Shown here: positions 44,587 through 55,880 of the stretch, piece by piece
Position numbering within the stretch: position 1 is the stretch's first letter
How the letters are laid out: each line of letters opens with the position of its first letter
Assembly: GCA_002682825.1 (NCBI GenBank)
Contig: NOKP01000016.1
Coordinates: 86,952 to 150,951 of the forward strand
DNA: 64,000 nt
Direction: 5' to 3'
Origin: Neonectria sp. B-13
Lineage: Eukaryota; Ascomycota; Sordariomycetes; Hypocreales; Nectriaceae
The notes under the pieces: model-generated
The model's database searches: none
Told to the model about the DNA's origin: nothing
The model's input: only the letters and a program-made list of their open reading frames with translations
Position numbers and translations under genes: made by a program

Positions 44587-47500
44587 GAACGACAAAGAAC
44601 GCAACACAGATGCCAGCCAGCGTCAAAGCGAAACAAGAAAGATCCCGACCGGCTGGGGGCCGAGAATGCTGCCGCTCAGGTACCCAGGCAATTGCCAGGT
44701 CCGACAAGTTGGGTCTCAGCAGCTCCACGCCATGATTCGCGATGTCGTGCCCCGGCAATGTCACTAGTGCCGGGTTAGCCCCATCAGCGTCCCGCCAAAG
44801 GAGTTTGTTTCCGCGTCGTCGCTCGCGCTCGTGGGATGCAACGTGGACCCGCTCGGCAGTGAGCCGAAGGGATGGGCAGGTTGGGATGAGAATCACATGG
44901 ACGCAAGCCGCAGCTGGCCAGTCGTCGTTGAGACTTGGTTTTGGTCCTGGCGTCTCCTGGCGTCTTGGCTGGCCTTGTTCCTCTGGCGCCGCCCCTGGCA
45001 AGGAAAATGGCTCACCCAAGCTTCTGACTAAACCGAAATCTGCCTAGGGGTGGCTTGAGGCGCCCACGATGGTGAGGCCTGCCCTGGTTCTGAGCCAGGC
45101 ACGGTGCATTAGTCAGGGACCCGAAGACGCACACACTCAAGAGCCTGTCAAACCTGGATAACGACTGGCCCATCCGGAGCTGTCACTCGGCGGTTTCAAA
45201 GCCTGGTGAGCGGCTGGAGTGAGGGCCCTGCCCTGTGCCTGAACAGCATGTGGCAAGTGGCGAGAGAACAAGGGGGGAAGCCAACAAGGGGGACAAGGAT
45301 CCGCGGAGAGAATGGAGATCCACGGCTGGCAGGGCTGCGGCCTGGCTGTTGGTTGCACCCCCTGGCCTTACCCAGTTGGCCTCCTCGATGAATGATCTGT
45401 CACCGCTGCTAGTTTGCAAGAGCCAGAGCGGAGGAGAGAGGCAACGAGCGAGAAAACTCTGCATCGCGGCGGGGACTCGCGAGGCTTGGAGAATTGGTGA
45501 AAGAATTCAGGTCAACACTGTATGCATCTGTCAGGCAGCACTGGCAGCACTCCGGCAAGCCGGTCCAAGCAAGATGCCTCAGGCCCGATGTTGTGGAACC
45601 GTGAAAAGACGCCAGAAGACGGAGGAAAGCAACCTGTCATGAAGAGCTAAATGTAGGTCTTTTGCACTGTGGGCACAATGCCAAGAACCCCCGGAGCGGG
45701 AGGTGAAATGGGTTGAGATGATGCGATGTGCCGTGCCGTGCTGTATTACGGAGTACGAAGCACGGGAGTGTCAATAAGGTTGTTTCTTTGTTTTGCGGAG
45801 CTGCCAATTGTTTCATGCTCGTGCCAGCGGTGAACTCATTGTGTCCGTCCATTCATTCGTCCCGTCAAAGAGAGATGCAAACTCACCGCAAAATAGCAAC
45901 AAGAATAGGAACGCCATCGGAGCCACGTACCCAAATTGTAGTGCAGTGCAGCTCTGTTGTGGCTCGGGATCCCGTCCAAGTCTCCCAACAGCCGCTAGGG
46001 ATTGTTGGTGGTGTGTGAGGGGGGAAACTTTGTGTTCCTATCTCGGAACGTGTGTGATTGACGCGTTGCATCTGCTGTCTCATCGCCTTTCCGTCTTCCC
46101 GCTCCCGCTCCCATGGATGTCGTCAAAAGCCTTCACTGCTTGCTGCTGTGCTGGGCGAATCAAGCCGATGCCCTCTGTCCGATCCCGATGCAGCCCGATT
46201 CAGCGCTGTCAGCATTTCAGCAACCTCAGACTCAGTTGTTCAACGTCAAGCCCCAGCGTCATCATTTCTCTCTCTTCTTCTCATACTGTGTGTGGCGCTT
46301 TTCTTGCCCAAGCATCGATGGGTGGCTTGGTGGTTGGGACACTGTCCAAGGCAGAACTCCCGACGTCGCTGCCGCATTGGTTCTGGGTGGGGTGGGCGCT
46401 AGACTTGTGGCCTTGGAAATATGGTATCCAGCAAGCATGGCATTTCCCCACACACACTCTGTCTCTTCCTCCCACTGCCATCGGGCCTGTGCCTGCTTCT
46501 CGGGTACGTACCCCTCCCAGCTTGAGAAATAAAAACTCTTCCCGTTCGGCCCCATTGGTGGGTAACCCAGCAGACTCGTGGGAAGTGGGGAGTGCGGCCT
46601 GCTACCCGAACGGAAGAGGCACCACACTCTCGGTTCGTCTTAGACACTTTTTGACACTGCCAGGTCCTCTTCTTCCACCTTTGTTGACTGAAGAAAGTCT
46701 AAACTTGGCAGCTTTTTGTTGACAATAATAGAAACAAAGAGCAGAGAGCTGACACAAGCATCACTTACTAACACCTTGCCTTCAAAGACATCACTACATG
46801 TCACGGAACCATCAAGGAGTGACATTGTCTCCACCAACCACGCCCTTACTTCGGACGTTGCATCTTGCCATCTTTCAGAAATTTCGATTCTCCAGTTTTC
46901 ACTGACCTTTTGAAGAAGGTGCAGTAGCTCCAACTAGAGTGCCACAAACCAAAGATCCAGGCATTTTCACCATTCTCTCAGGTCTTCCCCCTCATCAACT
47001 CGCCGACCCGGCCCCCACTTCCGCTGTCTATAGCGTTAACGCCGTCCATACGTCGCCCTCCTTCCAAGGACTGACCTGGCTGTCTTCTGCTTCCGCATGT
47101 ATCTCCACTTAATATTCTCAACTGTCTCGATGCCGAGTCAGTATTCACTCACCGATGTTTAGGCGATAGCCCGACAGGAATGAGTCACTACTTTGGTGAG
47201 AAAGCTTCTGGATGACGCCTGTGAGCACGTTACGAACGGTGCCGTCTGAAACCCACCCAGTATGACTATTTGAACAAGGACATTGGCTCATGGTTAGTTC
47301 CCAGCTCCTTGGTCTCGTGCTAGAAGAGTCCGTTTTGTGCCCATTTATGCAGTGTTGAATCTTGTCTCCTGCCTTCATTTGTGCCGCTGGGCAATGCAAG
47401 GGAACGGCAGAAGGGCATATCTCCGGACAATGCACATCTCACGTGTAACTCCCGACACTTTTTGCTTCCTAACGCCGAGTCGTCATTGAGACATTTGCCC

Positions 47501-48045
47501 GGGCCTCAAATCGGAAAAGATGGCTTGGTTCAGGCTAACCCCTGAATACATCTCTGGTTCGTCTTCAGATTGGTCTCGGGGGTGCCGCCTCGATGCACGG
47601 TAGTTCTTTTGGATGCGAGTAATACTACTCAGATTTGCTATGAACCTTTTGCTGCGTCTTAGTGTGCAAATAAGTGACAATCAACCATGCTTGGAACCCA
47701 AGCTAACTAAAGGTCGCGTTGTAAACTTCGAATGCTTACACTCGTTGGCGGTAATATTATTACATCTTCTCAAATGTGGAATGTTTCATCAGATACGGTC
47801 GAATTTCCACCGACAAAGAGTCAAGACACATAACGATGCAACAGTCTAGAAACCAATTCGATTGTATTTGATCTGAATTAATTACAGGCCCTTGTCCTTT
47901 TCATTATGTTGATTGAGGATTTAACGGGAGTAATTTGGATGGCCTGAGAGACCTAGGGTAGCCGACAGCAAGGTGAAGCCCCCCCGGACCGGCCCCACTT
48001 CGGTGAGCTCGGTGAGGTGACGATAATCGATAAGCTGCTCGGCCT

Positions 48046-48055
48046 AAAAAAATTT
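48046..48055 (+). promoter_or_regulatory. RRPE-like AAAAAAATTT element before RPA43
   Basis: AAAAAAATTT lies 69-78 bp before the RPA43 ATG. It resembles the rRNA-processing element (AAAAATTTT) found upstream of yeast ribosome-biogenesis genes. Single-site evidence only. Confidence 0.35.
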
Positions 48056-48123
48056 CCACGCAGTTAGCAGCTTCCTCCACTTGACCATCCGCGATCCGCG
48101 AGCACACCACCACCGACCGAACA

Positions 48124-49494
48124 ATGGCGCCAATCGCTTCGCCCGAGCCCGCGGCTCCCAAGCACGAGAAGAAGTCCAAGAAGGACAAGAAGCGCGCCCG
48201 AGAGGACGACCCCTCCGGCGATGTCGAGCGAAAGCACAAGAAGTCCAAGAGCGTCTCTGCTGAGCTTGCCGCGCCTGAACTTGTCAACGGCGACCTAAAA
48301 GTCGACAAGAAAAAGAAGAAGAGCAAAAAGGACAAACACACCGAGAATGGTGTGACATCAGAGAGCGCGCCTATTGTGGAGGAGGAGCCGAAATCGGAAA
48401 AGAAAAAGCACAAGAAGAAGAAGCACGATGCGGACGAAGTTCCAGCACCCGAGAAGGCTGATGCATCTACCGATGCTGACGGGGACAAGAAGAAAAAGAA
48501 GAAGAAGTCCAAGAAGGAAGCCGCTGAACCAGAACCCGAGGCTCAGACGGCGCCTGAGCCTGAAGAGGACGCTTTCGCTGACCCCGATGCTATGGATGTC
48601 GACACTGCAACACCGTTCAAATCCTCCAAGTCCACGATATACCAACCACCCGACATCCCCGCAAACCCACAGTTTCCCTTCTTCACCCAAACAGTATCTC
48701 TTTACGAGCCTCTGTACCCCATCGGTTGGGCGCAGCCTGTCACCAGCTGCCAGTACCAGCACCTGCAACACTTGTTGAACAAGTACGTGCCGGCTCTGCG
48801 CGGTGTTTTGCTGGATTACAAGAATGTCGCATTTGGCGAGAAGCCGGGCAGGAACGGCGCTGCTACGGATGATGAGACGCCGATGAAAGTGATGGCCAAG
48901 GACGAGGCTGCCGTTGGTTTCGGCTGGATCACCGCCGACGTCGACCTCTTCGTTCCCAGTCGAGGTGCTTGGATGGAAGGAAGCGTCAACCTCCAGACCG
49001 AAGGCCATATTGGTGTCGTCTGCTTTGGAAAATTCAATGCGTCGATCGAGGCCCGAAGACTTCCCCCGTCCTGGAAATGGATCCCCAACGAGGCTCCTGA
49101 GGCGCAGGGCTTCGAAGAGACTGCCTCCGTTATCACCTCCGACGACCACGGTGTGGTTCGACAGATCCACAGCACAGGCTTCTGGGCCGACGGCAGTGGG
49201 GAGAAGATCAAGGGCAAGGTCCGCTTCCGGATACGCAATTTCGACGTTGGAACGAGCGGCGAGACTAGCTACCTCAGCTTGGAGGGAACCATGTTGGACA
49301 ACCAGGGCGAGAAGACAGTCGTCGCCGAGGAGGCTCAGACGGCCAAGATGCGCAAGAACAACAAGAGCAGTCACAATCGATTAAGGAGGCGCATCCCTGA
49401 CTTCAGCATGACTCGCTTTGACGTCGACGAGGAGCAAGACCAAGCTGACGAGGAGAAAAAGCGGGAGGTGCTGGCAGTGAGTGAGGATGATTAA
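48124..49494 (+). CDS. rpa43: DNA-directed RNA polymerase I subunit RPA43
   Basis: RPA43 is the Rpb7-like stalk subunit of RNA polymerase I; in yeast it contacts Rrn3 to recruit the enzyme to rDNA promoters. One exon gives 456 residues. The first 160 residues are lysine/glutamate-rich with repeated KKKKSKK blocks, likely nucleolar targeting. The core starts near 171 (TIYQPPDIPANPQFPFFTQTVSLYEPLYP), with the stalk domain (QHLLNKYVPALRGVLLDYKN) and the OB-type domain (GFGWITADVDLFVPSRGAWM, HIGVVCFGKFNASIEARRLP). An insertion typical of fungi separates core parts, and the tail is acidic. The ATG at 48124 follows ACCGAACAATGG. It converges on the FHA gene with only 243 bp between stops. Confidence 0.92.
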   Translation: MAPIASPEPAAPKHEKKSKKDKKRAREDDPSGDVERKHKKSKSVSAELAAPELVNGDLKVDKKKKKSKKDKHTENGVTSESAPIVEEEPKSEKKKHKKKKHDADEVPAPEKADASTDADGDKKKKKKKSKKEAAEPEPEAQTAPEPEEDAFADPDAMDVDTATPFKSSKSTIYQPPDIPANPQFPFFTQTVSLYEPLYPIGWAQPVTSCQYQHLQHLLNKYVPALRGVLLDYKNVAFGEKPGRNGAATDDETPMKVMAKDEAAVGFGWITADVDLFVPSRGAWMEGSVNLQTEGHIGVVCFGKFNASIEARRLPPSWKWIPNEAPEAQGFEETASVITSDDHGVVRQIHSTGFWADGSGEKIKGKVRFRIRNFDVGTSGETSYLSLEGTMLDNQGEKTVVAEEAQTAKMRKNNKSSHNRLRRRIPDFSMTRFDVDEEQDQADEEKKREVLAVSEDD

Positions 49495-49737
49495 AGGCAA
49501 GACATGGAGTTCGAAAGGAGCCAGGAGTTGTGTGATACCTTGATTGAATGAGGAGTAAATTGTTACTACAAACAGAGAGGCATTCCCGCTCCATCCAAGA
49601 GCGCGTCCAAAATGGAACAAACATAACCAAAAAGAAAACAACCGAGATCTAACGCCGAGCCCTGTGACGCTTGTTCTACCTATCATAAATATACGCTCGC
49701 CAACATGATGCAACACTCCCACGACAGCCTCGGCGTT

Positions 49738-50475
49738 TTACGCCGCCGCCCTCACCATCGGCTCCCACGGTCGGGCCATATTCCACAAGTATACTTCGCC
49801 CACGGGCTCGTCACCCAAAGACTTGACAAATATGTGCTGAAACAGTGGCACTGAGGAGAATAGAGGTGCCACAGGGGTGATAGATGTGCGGTCCCAGCCG
49901 AAACTGAGGCCGTCAGTCCAGGCGGGCTGCTCAAGGAAGGCGTCGACCTTTTCGCGGTATGTGTCCCAGTCGGCCGCGTGGTCGTTGACAATAACCTGAA
50001 AGCGCACGCCTTGGATATCGATGGTGATGCGCTGGACCGTGTTGGGGAAGCCGTGCGAGTACCCGCTGCTAAGGATCCACGTATAGTCGGTCTGGTCGCC
50101 GTTGCTCTCCCAGTCGTACCAGACTTGGGTGCCGCAGTCGGAGAAGTCGTTGAGCACCAGCCTGGCCTCGGCGTCGAAGCTCAGCGCGCAGTGGCGCGGG
50201 GCGATGCCCGGGAGCGACGGCAGGACGACGTCGCAGCGGGCCGGGTCGGAGCCGAGGACGAAGGACCCGGGCCGCTTGGGGGCGTTGTTGAAGGAGAGCT
50301 GGATGGCCTTGGCGGGCTTGCTGGTGATGAGGTTGGGGAGGCGGGAGGCGAGGATGGGGGATGAGGCCGTGGAGACGGCGCGGAAGTCGTTGGACTGGAG
50401 GTGTGTGGTTTTGTCGGCGAAGGAGCCACGCGCCGTTGGGACCAGCCAGGCGATGACGTCGGAGGGGCTCGACAT
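49738..50475 (-). CDS. FHA-domain protein with a vestigial kinase-loop tail
   Basis: A 245-residue intronless protein. Residues about 57-165 form a forkhead-associated fold: PGSFVLGSDPARCDVVLP (69-86), PRHCALSF (93-100) and LVLNDFSDCGTQVWYD (106-121), where the GS, RH and GT positions normally contact phosphothreonine. The tail VKSLGDEPVGEVYLWN (217-232) resembles the glycine-rich loop that opens a protein-kinase domain, but G-x-G is broken (GDEP), no VAIK lysine follows, and the protein stops 13 residues later. Between this stop and RPA43 there is no room for a kinase. So it is an FHA adaptor probably derived from an FHA kinase, or a short architecture of its own. A phosphopeptide-reading role is inferred; partner and pathway are unknown. 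Confidence 0.75.
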   Translation of the reverse strand: MSSPSDVIAWLVPTARGSFADKTTHLQSNDFRAVSTASSPILASRLPNLITSKPAKAIQLSFNNAPKRPGSFVLGSDPARCDVVLPSLPGIAPRHCALSFDAEARLVLNDFSDCGTQVWYDWESNGDQTDYTWILSSGYSHGFPNTVQRITIDIQGVRFQVIVNDHAADWDTYREKVDAFLEQPAWTDGLSFGWDRTSITPVAPLFSSVPLFQHIFVKSLGDEPVGEVYLWNMARPWEPMVRAAA

Positions 50476-51514
50476 GTTGGGTCAAGGGGAATGAGTGTGA
50501 ATGGAGGTATTATAAGGAAGTATTCGTAGATGCGTAGAGTGGGTATCGATGTCAATCAAGACGGTGGCCAAGCGGAAGTACAGAGTGCGGCAATGAGTGA
50601 GAGCGACGAGCGAACAAAGACTGTCCTCGAAGAAAATATCAGATCGACTCAAACGAGAGAGGCCGACAAGTTGGGTCTGTGAGATAGAGCGGAAGGCAAC
50701 GAAAACGAAATAAAAACACTATTTGAATAAGATGCCTTGACTCCAAGTTGGGGTCCTGCACCGAGGGTTTATAACGACCTACGCAGAGAAGCATGTCGAA
50801 CTAGCTGAGAGGGTTGCCGCGGACAACCACCGCGACGCATGCCCGCAACGCGTCGCGAAAACACATGACAGCCAAAGGCCACCCCGGCAGACGGCCAACT
50901 CGCAGACAGGCGTTTCGTCAAGCCATCGCTATGTTGTGGACGCTGCGTGCGTTGGCTCGACGCGAGCGTGTGAGGACGGGAGCGTCGTGGCCAATCGTTT
51001 GGTGTGGAGTCGGTGTAAGTGCGCCACGGCAGGCCAGCGACGAATTCCTTCGCGACGGGCAGCGTTCTTGGAGGTGCGTTTGGAGGAGGAGATGGACGCT
51101 GGGAGACTGATGCAGGATGGGTTCAAATGTTCTACGTGGCCGGTCGGGAGAGGCGCTGCCAAGAGAGTGGTGGTGGTTGAGGTGGTTGCGGGCGGGAGGA
51201 GAGGTGACGGGTTCTTGGAGCTGGGACTTGGGATGCATGAGGAGTGGCAAATGCAGTAACTACGTGGATGCGGTGGCGGCGATCAAGAGGGCGAAGCCTG
51301 GAGTTGCGTCTCATACTGATGGGCTCAGGGCTTTAGTTGATGGATGCTGAGGTACTATGTATGCAACTGTCGCCAATCTGGGGTCCCTAGACAGAGCGAT
51401 AGGAGCCCGCCGACGACTTCTACCACACTTTCAAAACAAGTATGAGTCACCATAGAAAAATATCATCATTGCATAATATGTTGTGCGTCAAAAGCATTTA
51501 CAAGAGTTAGGGCA
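50476..51514. other. Spacer between the FHA gene and the ASST gene
   Basis: 1.04 kb with the FHA gene promoter and the 3' region of the arylsulfotransferase-family gene. No supported gene. Confidence 0.4.
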
Positions 51515-53157
51515 TTAGAGCTCTCCCAGCTCATCATCCTGGTCGCCACTACCAACTGAGGCATGGACATCCTCCTGGATAGCCACCTCTCGCGTTCTGG
51601 TCAACACGGTGCCCTCCTTATCGAACCCGGCCGCAAAGACCCGGGCCCTCACTCCCAGATCCTGCAGTGACTGGGCCGAGATGGTCACGCCCGTCTCGAA
51701 GGAGACCCTCTGCGCCTCTCCGATCTTGCGCACCGAAGTGGCATCCGCCGAGTCTCCGTCCTGCGCGTAGAACCGCCAGAGCGCCACCTCCGTATCGCCG
51801 TTCCAGCTGACGTAGACGCTCGTCCCCGCGCCGTCCCGCAGCGCAACGATGGCGGGGACCTCCCTCGGGAGGCCCGCCCACTCGAACCGGAAGCCGCGGT
51901 AGCTCTGGACCGATGCCCCTGTGTCGAGGAAGGCGTTGAAGATGGGCGTCCCGTCGGCGCGGAACTCAGTCACCGCGCCTTCCTGGCCCCAGTTGACGAA
52001 GACGTGACCGTTGGGGAGGACCTGCGCGTTGCCCTGGGATGCGACCGAGAGGTGGTCCGGCGAGGTGTATGACTGGAGGACCGACGTGGAGTTGTCAGCA
52101 TGGTTGAGTTGGACGATCAGCGCCCGGGAGTGGGGGTGAAGTGTCGCGTGGTTCTCGTCGTCTAGGCCAAAAGTCGACGCCGAGTTGTCAAAGAACGAGA
52201 TGGTCTCGATGGCACCGTCGACAGAGCGGTTGAGGAAGCGCGCGTCGTGCTGAAATCCGAAGTCGAGTTCTGGCGATAGCTGAAAGGTGGACTGATCGCC
52301 GCCGAGCCTCCAAAGAATGGAGCCGTCGCGACCAGACAGCTTGTAGATGGTGCTCGTGTGCCGGGACGAGATGAGGTAGTTACCTTCGGCGTCCTTGTCG
52401 ATGCTATTGAGATGGAAATAGTCCCAGGCATCGGGAGCGTTGAGGGCAGCCCCTGCGGGTAGGGGAGCAAGACTGTCTGTCATGAGGTTAGTCGTCGCCT
52501 TGAACTAGATAGATCATGCTAAGAGAGCTTACCGGCTGGAGACACGATGTCGAGTGAATGGACTTCGAAGATGAGCTCGCCCGTCTCAATGTCGATTTCC
52601 TGCAAGATACTATCGACAATCCACTTTTGCTCTGCAGACCCTCCGTACGGTGTCAAGTCATACGGAACCGGGTCGTAGATCTCAACCAGCGCCGTCTTCT
52701 CATCGACGATCCGAAGCTCGTGTATTGACGGGATCTTGTTGGTCAAGCCCTGGATCTGCGCAACCGGCCGGTAATGGTTATCCAAGATCTGAAGCGTCCC
52801 ATGGCCTCGCCCGTGCCTTATATCGATGGTGCCCTGGAACGCCTGGAGAGCGGGCTGGCCCTGGTACCTCGTTGCTTGGAAGTTGCCGACGAACCCAGAA
52901 AAGTACCCCAAGCTTGACCAGACGAGGTCGCCGTCGCTGCAGAAGATGTAGGCGGCGGGCTGTTCGGGCAGGATAACTGGAGCTTCGCGGCCTGGGTACG
53001 GCGTTACGAAGATGAAGCCGGGGGAGATGTCACTAGCGGCCGGGATGGTGATGTTGAGGCGCGGCGGAGAGAGATCCGGTCGCGAGCGGAACTGCCACTC
53101 TGCGCTCGCACATCCCGCGAGGGTTGCGACGACGGAGACGAATCCGGTTGACTTCAT
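51515..53157 (-). CDS. Secreted arylsulfotransferase-family (ASST) protein
   Basis: Belongs to the ASST-type beta-propeller family (Arylsulfotrans domain). Bacterial members move sulfate between phenols, while fungal members are mostly uncharacterised. Exons 52533-53157 and 51515-52476 (56 bp intron, donor GTAAGC) give 528 residues. Residues 1-19 are a signal peptide (MKSTGFVSVVATLAGCASA). Family blocks include CSDGDLVWSSLGYFSGFVGN, HGTLQILDNHYRPVAQIQGL, SIHELRIVDEKTALVEIYDP, IDIETGELIFEVHSLD, DYFHLNSIDKDAEGNYLISS, GSILWRLGG and FGFQHDARF. Repeated strand units fit a propeller. It shares a 676 bp divergent promoter with a secreted sulfatase, suggesting both handle extracellular sulfate esters. 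Sulfotransferase activity itself is not established by the sequence. Confidence 0.85.
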
Positions 53158-53833
53158 CGTGTTGAACTATGGGAGAGCAATTGGGTTGACTTGGGATCTG
53201 TATTCATCTGACTTCTCGGGAGGAAGCAGCCTCCCGTCAAGAGGTTGAGCGGGAAGTGGGAGCTACACCCGCCGAGGGGCCGAAGTCTAGCAGACAGCAC
53301 GCCATCGCCGACCTTGTCGATGGCGCGAATTACCCCATGCATCTAATATATCTCGGCCGTCTCAGCGATTGCGACGGGCGTTGTGCAACAGCGGCGTACG
53401 TACGTAGTACGACGTTGAATGAAGGATGAGGGAGGTCGACTAACAAACGTGTTCAGGACGGATATGCCAAACGCGCGGCCGACGAGCCGGATATGAGGGT
53501 GGAGTCGTTAGACCCACATACGCTGTTAGTGAATCATGTGTCGACACAGGCGTTGGCACTAACTTTGACGCCATTGCGGAGCCAATTGCGTGAGCGCAAG
53601 GGCCTTATGACGTTCTCCCAAGACACGCCGATAGTTCATGGGCGACGTCGAGTGTTGCGAATGCTCCGGCGAGACCATTGAGTTGCAGATTCTTATCCAA
53701 AGACTTCGAGTTTCTTGAATGAAGTGAGAAGGATTTTCTGCGCGAGTCCTGTATGGGTAATTGATTGCCAAGGGAATCGTCATCTCCAGTAAGCTGCAAT
53801 AGATACCGAAGCAACTTTACTCAGACTCTCAGC
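53158..53833. promoter_or_regulatory. Shared divergent promoter ASST / arylsulfatase
   Basis: 676 bp between two opposite starts. At 53320-53329, ATGGCGCGAA matches 8 of 10 positions of the CYS3/MetR consensus ATGRYRYCAT that controls arylsulfatase in Neurospora; this is suggestive only. An ACGT-rich run (CGTACGTACGTAGTACG) lies near 53396-53412. Confidence 0.4.
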
Positions 53834-55880
53834 ATGCGGTGCTCGACATGGTTGCGTCCAGCTTGTCTGGTTGGCTCGGTCTCAATGCTGGCTGCGTCGA
53901 CGGTAGCTTTGCCGCAGCAGCCACAGGGCCAGATAGTCCTGGCCGGGGAGGATGCATCCGACAGCAGTGAGCCGTTGTCGGAAGCTACCAACGAGTCTAA
54001 CAACAGCAAGAAAAATATCGTCTTCATCCTCACCGACGACCAAGACGCTGTGCTGGACTCCGTCTCATATATGCCGCTATTGCACAAGCATTTAGCTGAA
54101 CAAGGCACTTCGTTCGTCAACCATTTTACCACCACTGCCATCTGCTGTCCCTCTCGCGTCTCGCTTTGGACGGGCAAGCAACCGCACAATACCAATGTCA
54201 CCGACGTCAACCCTCCATACGGTGAGTCCCTGATATCGTTGATTGGCCTATAGTCAAGTATTTTATGCAGTTGTCGCTGACCTAGCTAAGGCGGGTTCCC
54301 CAAGTTTGTCTCACAGGGCCTCAACGACAACTACCTCCCCGTCTGGCTCCAGGAGGCTGGCTACAACACCTACTACACAGGAAAATTATTCAACGCCCAC
54401 ACAATAAAGAACTATGACTCGCCATTTCCTGCGGGATGGACGGACACAAACTTTCTTCTGGACCCGGGGACATATTCCTATCTTAACCCCATCTACCAGC
54501 GCAACCGTGAGGCGCCTGTGCAACACCGCGGAGAGCACACGTCAGACTTGATTGCTAGTTACGCCAGCGAATTGCTTGGTGAGGCCATAGAGGCTAAGAA
54601 ACCCTTCTTCCTTGCCATAGCCCCAGTCGCGCCGCACTCCAACATCGATGTCAATCATGGTGGTCCGCCTCACATGACCACCCCGATCCCGGCTGAGAGA
54701 CACTCTCACCTCTTCGAGGGAGTCAAGGTTCCACGGTCAAACAACTTTAACCCCGACTCAGTATGTGTTTCCTTACTGCAGATTATCTTTTCGGAAGCTC
54801 ACATTCAGACAGCCTAGCGGTGTTAGCTGGATCCGCAAACTGCCCCAGCTGAACGACTCCTCCGTCTCCTACATTGACAACTATTATCGTGCTCGACTTC
54901 AAGCGCTGCAAGCAGTTGACGAGATCATCGAGCAAGTTGTCACCCAATTGGATGATGCCGGCCTTCTCGACGACACTTACATCATCTACTCCTCCGATAA
55001 CGGCTTCCATCTGGGACAGCACAGGCTGCCACCCGGAAAGGAATGTGGCTTTGACGAGGACATCCGAGTTCCTTTTTATCTACGAGGCCCAGGCGTGGCT
55101 GAAGGGTCTGTCGAGAATACTGTGACAACGCACATCGACCTTGCCCCGACGATTCTCAAGTTGGCGGGAGTTGAGCTTCGTCCCGACTTTGATGGAACCC
55201 CTATTCCGGTACACAAGGACGAAGCCAGCATCATCAGACATGAACATGTTGCAGTTGAGTATTGGGGAATGGCCCTTGCCGAGGGCGAAATTGGAGGCTT
55301 CGGTTTGTTTGCCACTGTCATCGTGATCTCTCTTTGCTAACGGATGCGGTAGATGGCAAAGGCCAATTTGTCATTCGCAACAATACGTACAAGGGGGTTC
55401 GCATAGTACACCAGAACTACGACCTTTATTACTCGGCATGGTGTAACAACGAGCATGAACTCTACGATCTCCAGGTATGTACCGCTTACCACTGGGCCAT
55501 ACGCGTAACTGCTAACCCCGAATTAGAGGGATCCAGGGCAACTGCATAACCTCATTCCCGGAGCAGAGGACGCTTTCGGCCCCGAAAACGTGGCAATTTT
55601 AGGGACTAGCGCCACCCGGGTGATTGACCGTCTTGATTCACTCATGCTGGTGCTGAAATCATGCCGGGGCGAGACGTGTATAGAGCCTTGGAAGATTCTA
55701 CACCCGCAAGGCGATGTGGAAAGCCTGCAGGATGCTCTCCAACCGCGGTTTGACGAGTTTTATGAGCAGCAGGTCAAGGTCTACTTTGATCGATGCGAGG
55801 ATGGGTATATAATCGATGCGGAGGGACCTCAAGTTGGGCTCCAATATCGAGATGGGCTCGAGTGGCATCATTGGACTTGA
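53834..55880 (+). CDS. Secreted arylsulfatase (formylglycine sulfatase)
   Basis: Hydrolyses sulfate esters, in fungi usually to recover sulfur. Five exons, 53834-54221, 54291-54760, 54813-55302, 55353-55474 and 55527-55880, give 607 residues; introns are 50-69 bp, most with a CTGAC or CTAAC branch. An N-terminal signal (to about 26, VALPQQ) is followed by IVFILTDDQD with metal ligands Asp68 and Asp69. The sulfatase signature is CCPSRVSLWTGK, with Cys104 the residue converted to formylglycine. YSSDNGFHLGQHRLPPGK in exon 3 carries the second metal site. The C-terminal part (DLYYSAWCNNEHELYDLQ, RDPGQLHNL) is the usual subdomain. It resembles Neurospora ars-1, which is under CYS3 control. Its divergent neighbour is an ASST-family gene. 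Confidence 0.92.

Larger units (their letters stand above)
44184..48123. other. 3.9 kb divergent spacer, secreted protein / RPA43
   Basis: Upstream sequence of two divergent genes. It contains two exact TACGGAGTA-type motifs (44578-44586 as TACTCCGTA, 45747-45755). A 310-codon open frame at 45793-46722 (plus) lacks an early ATG, lies in C/T-rich DNA and encodes Ser/Leu/Cys/Pro-rich sequence; I think it is non-coding. No gene is supported. Confidence 0.4.

Noticed and set aside
45793..46722. 310-codon open frame on the plus strand in the RPA43 upstream spacer
   Set aside because: It has no ATG near its start, lies in C/T-rich DNA where stop codons are rare, and encodes Ser/Leu/Pro/Cys-rich sequence without motif. 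Its length is still above chance expectation, so a translated search would be worthwhile.
48358..49374. 338-codon frame antisense to RPA43
   Set aside because: Shadow of RPA43 codon bias; the plus-strand product is unambiguous.
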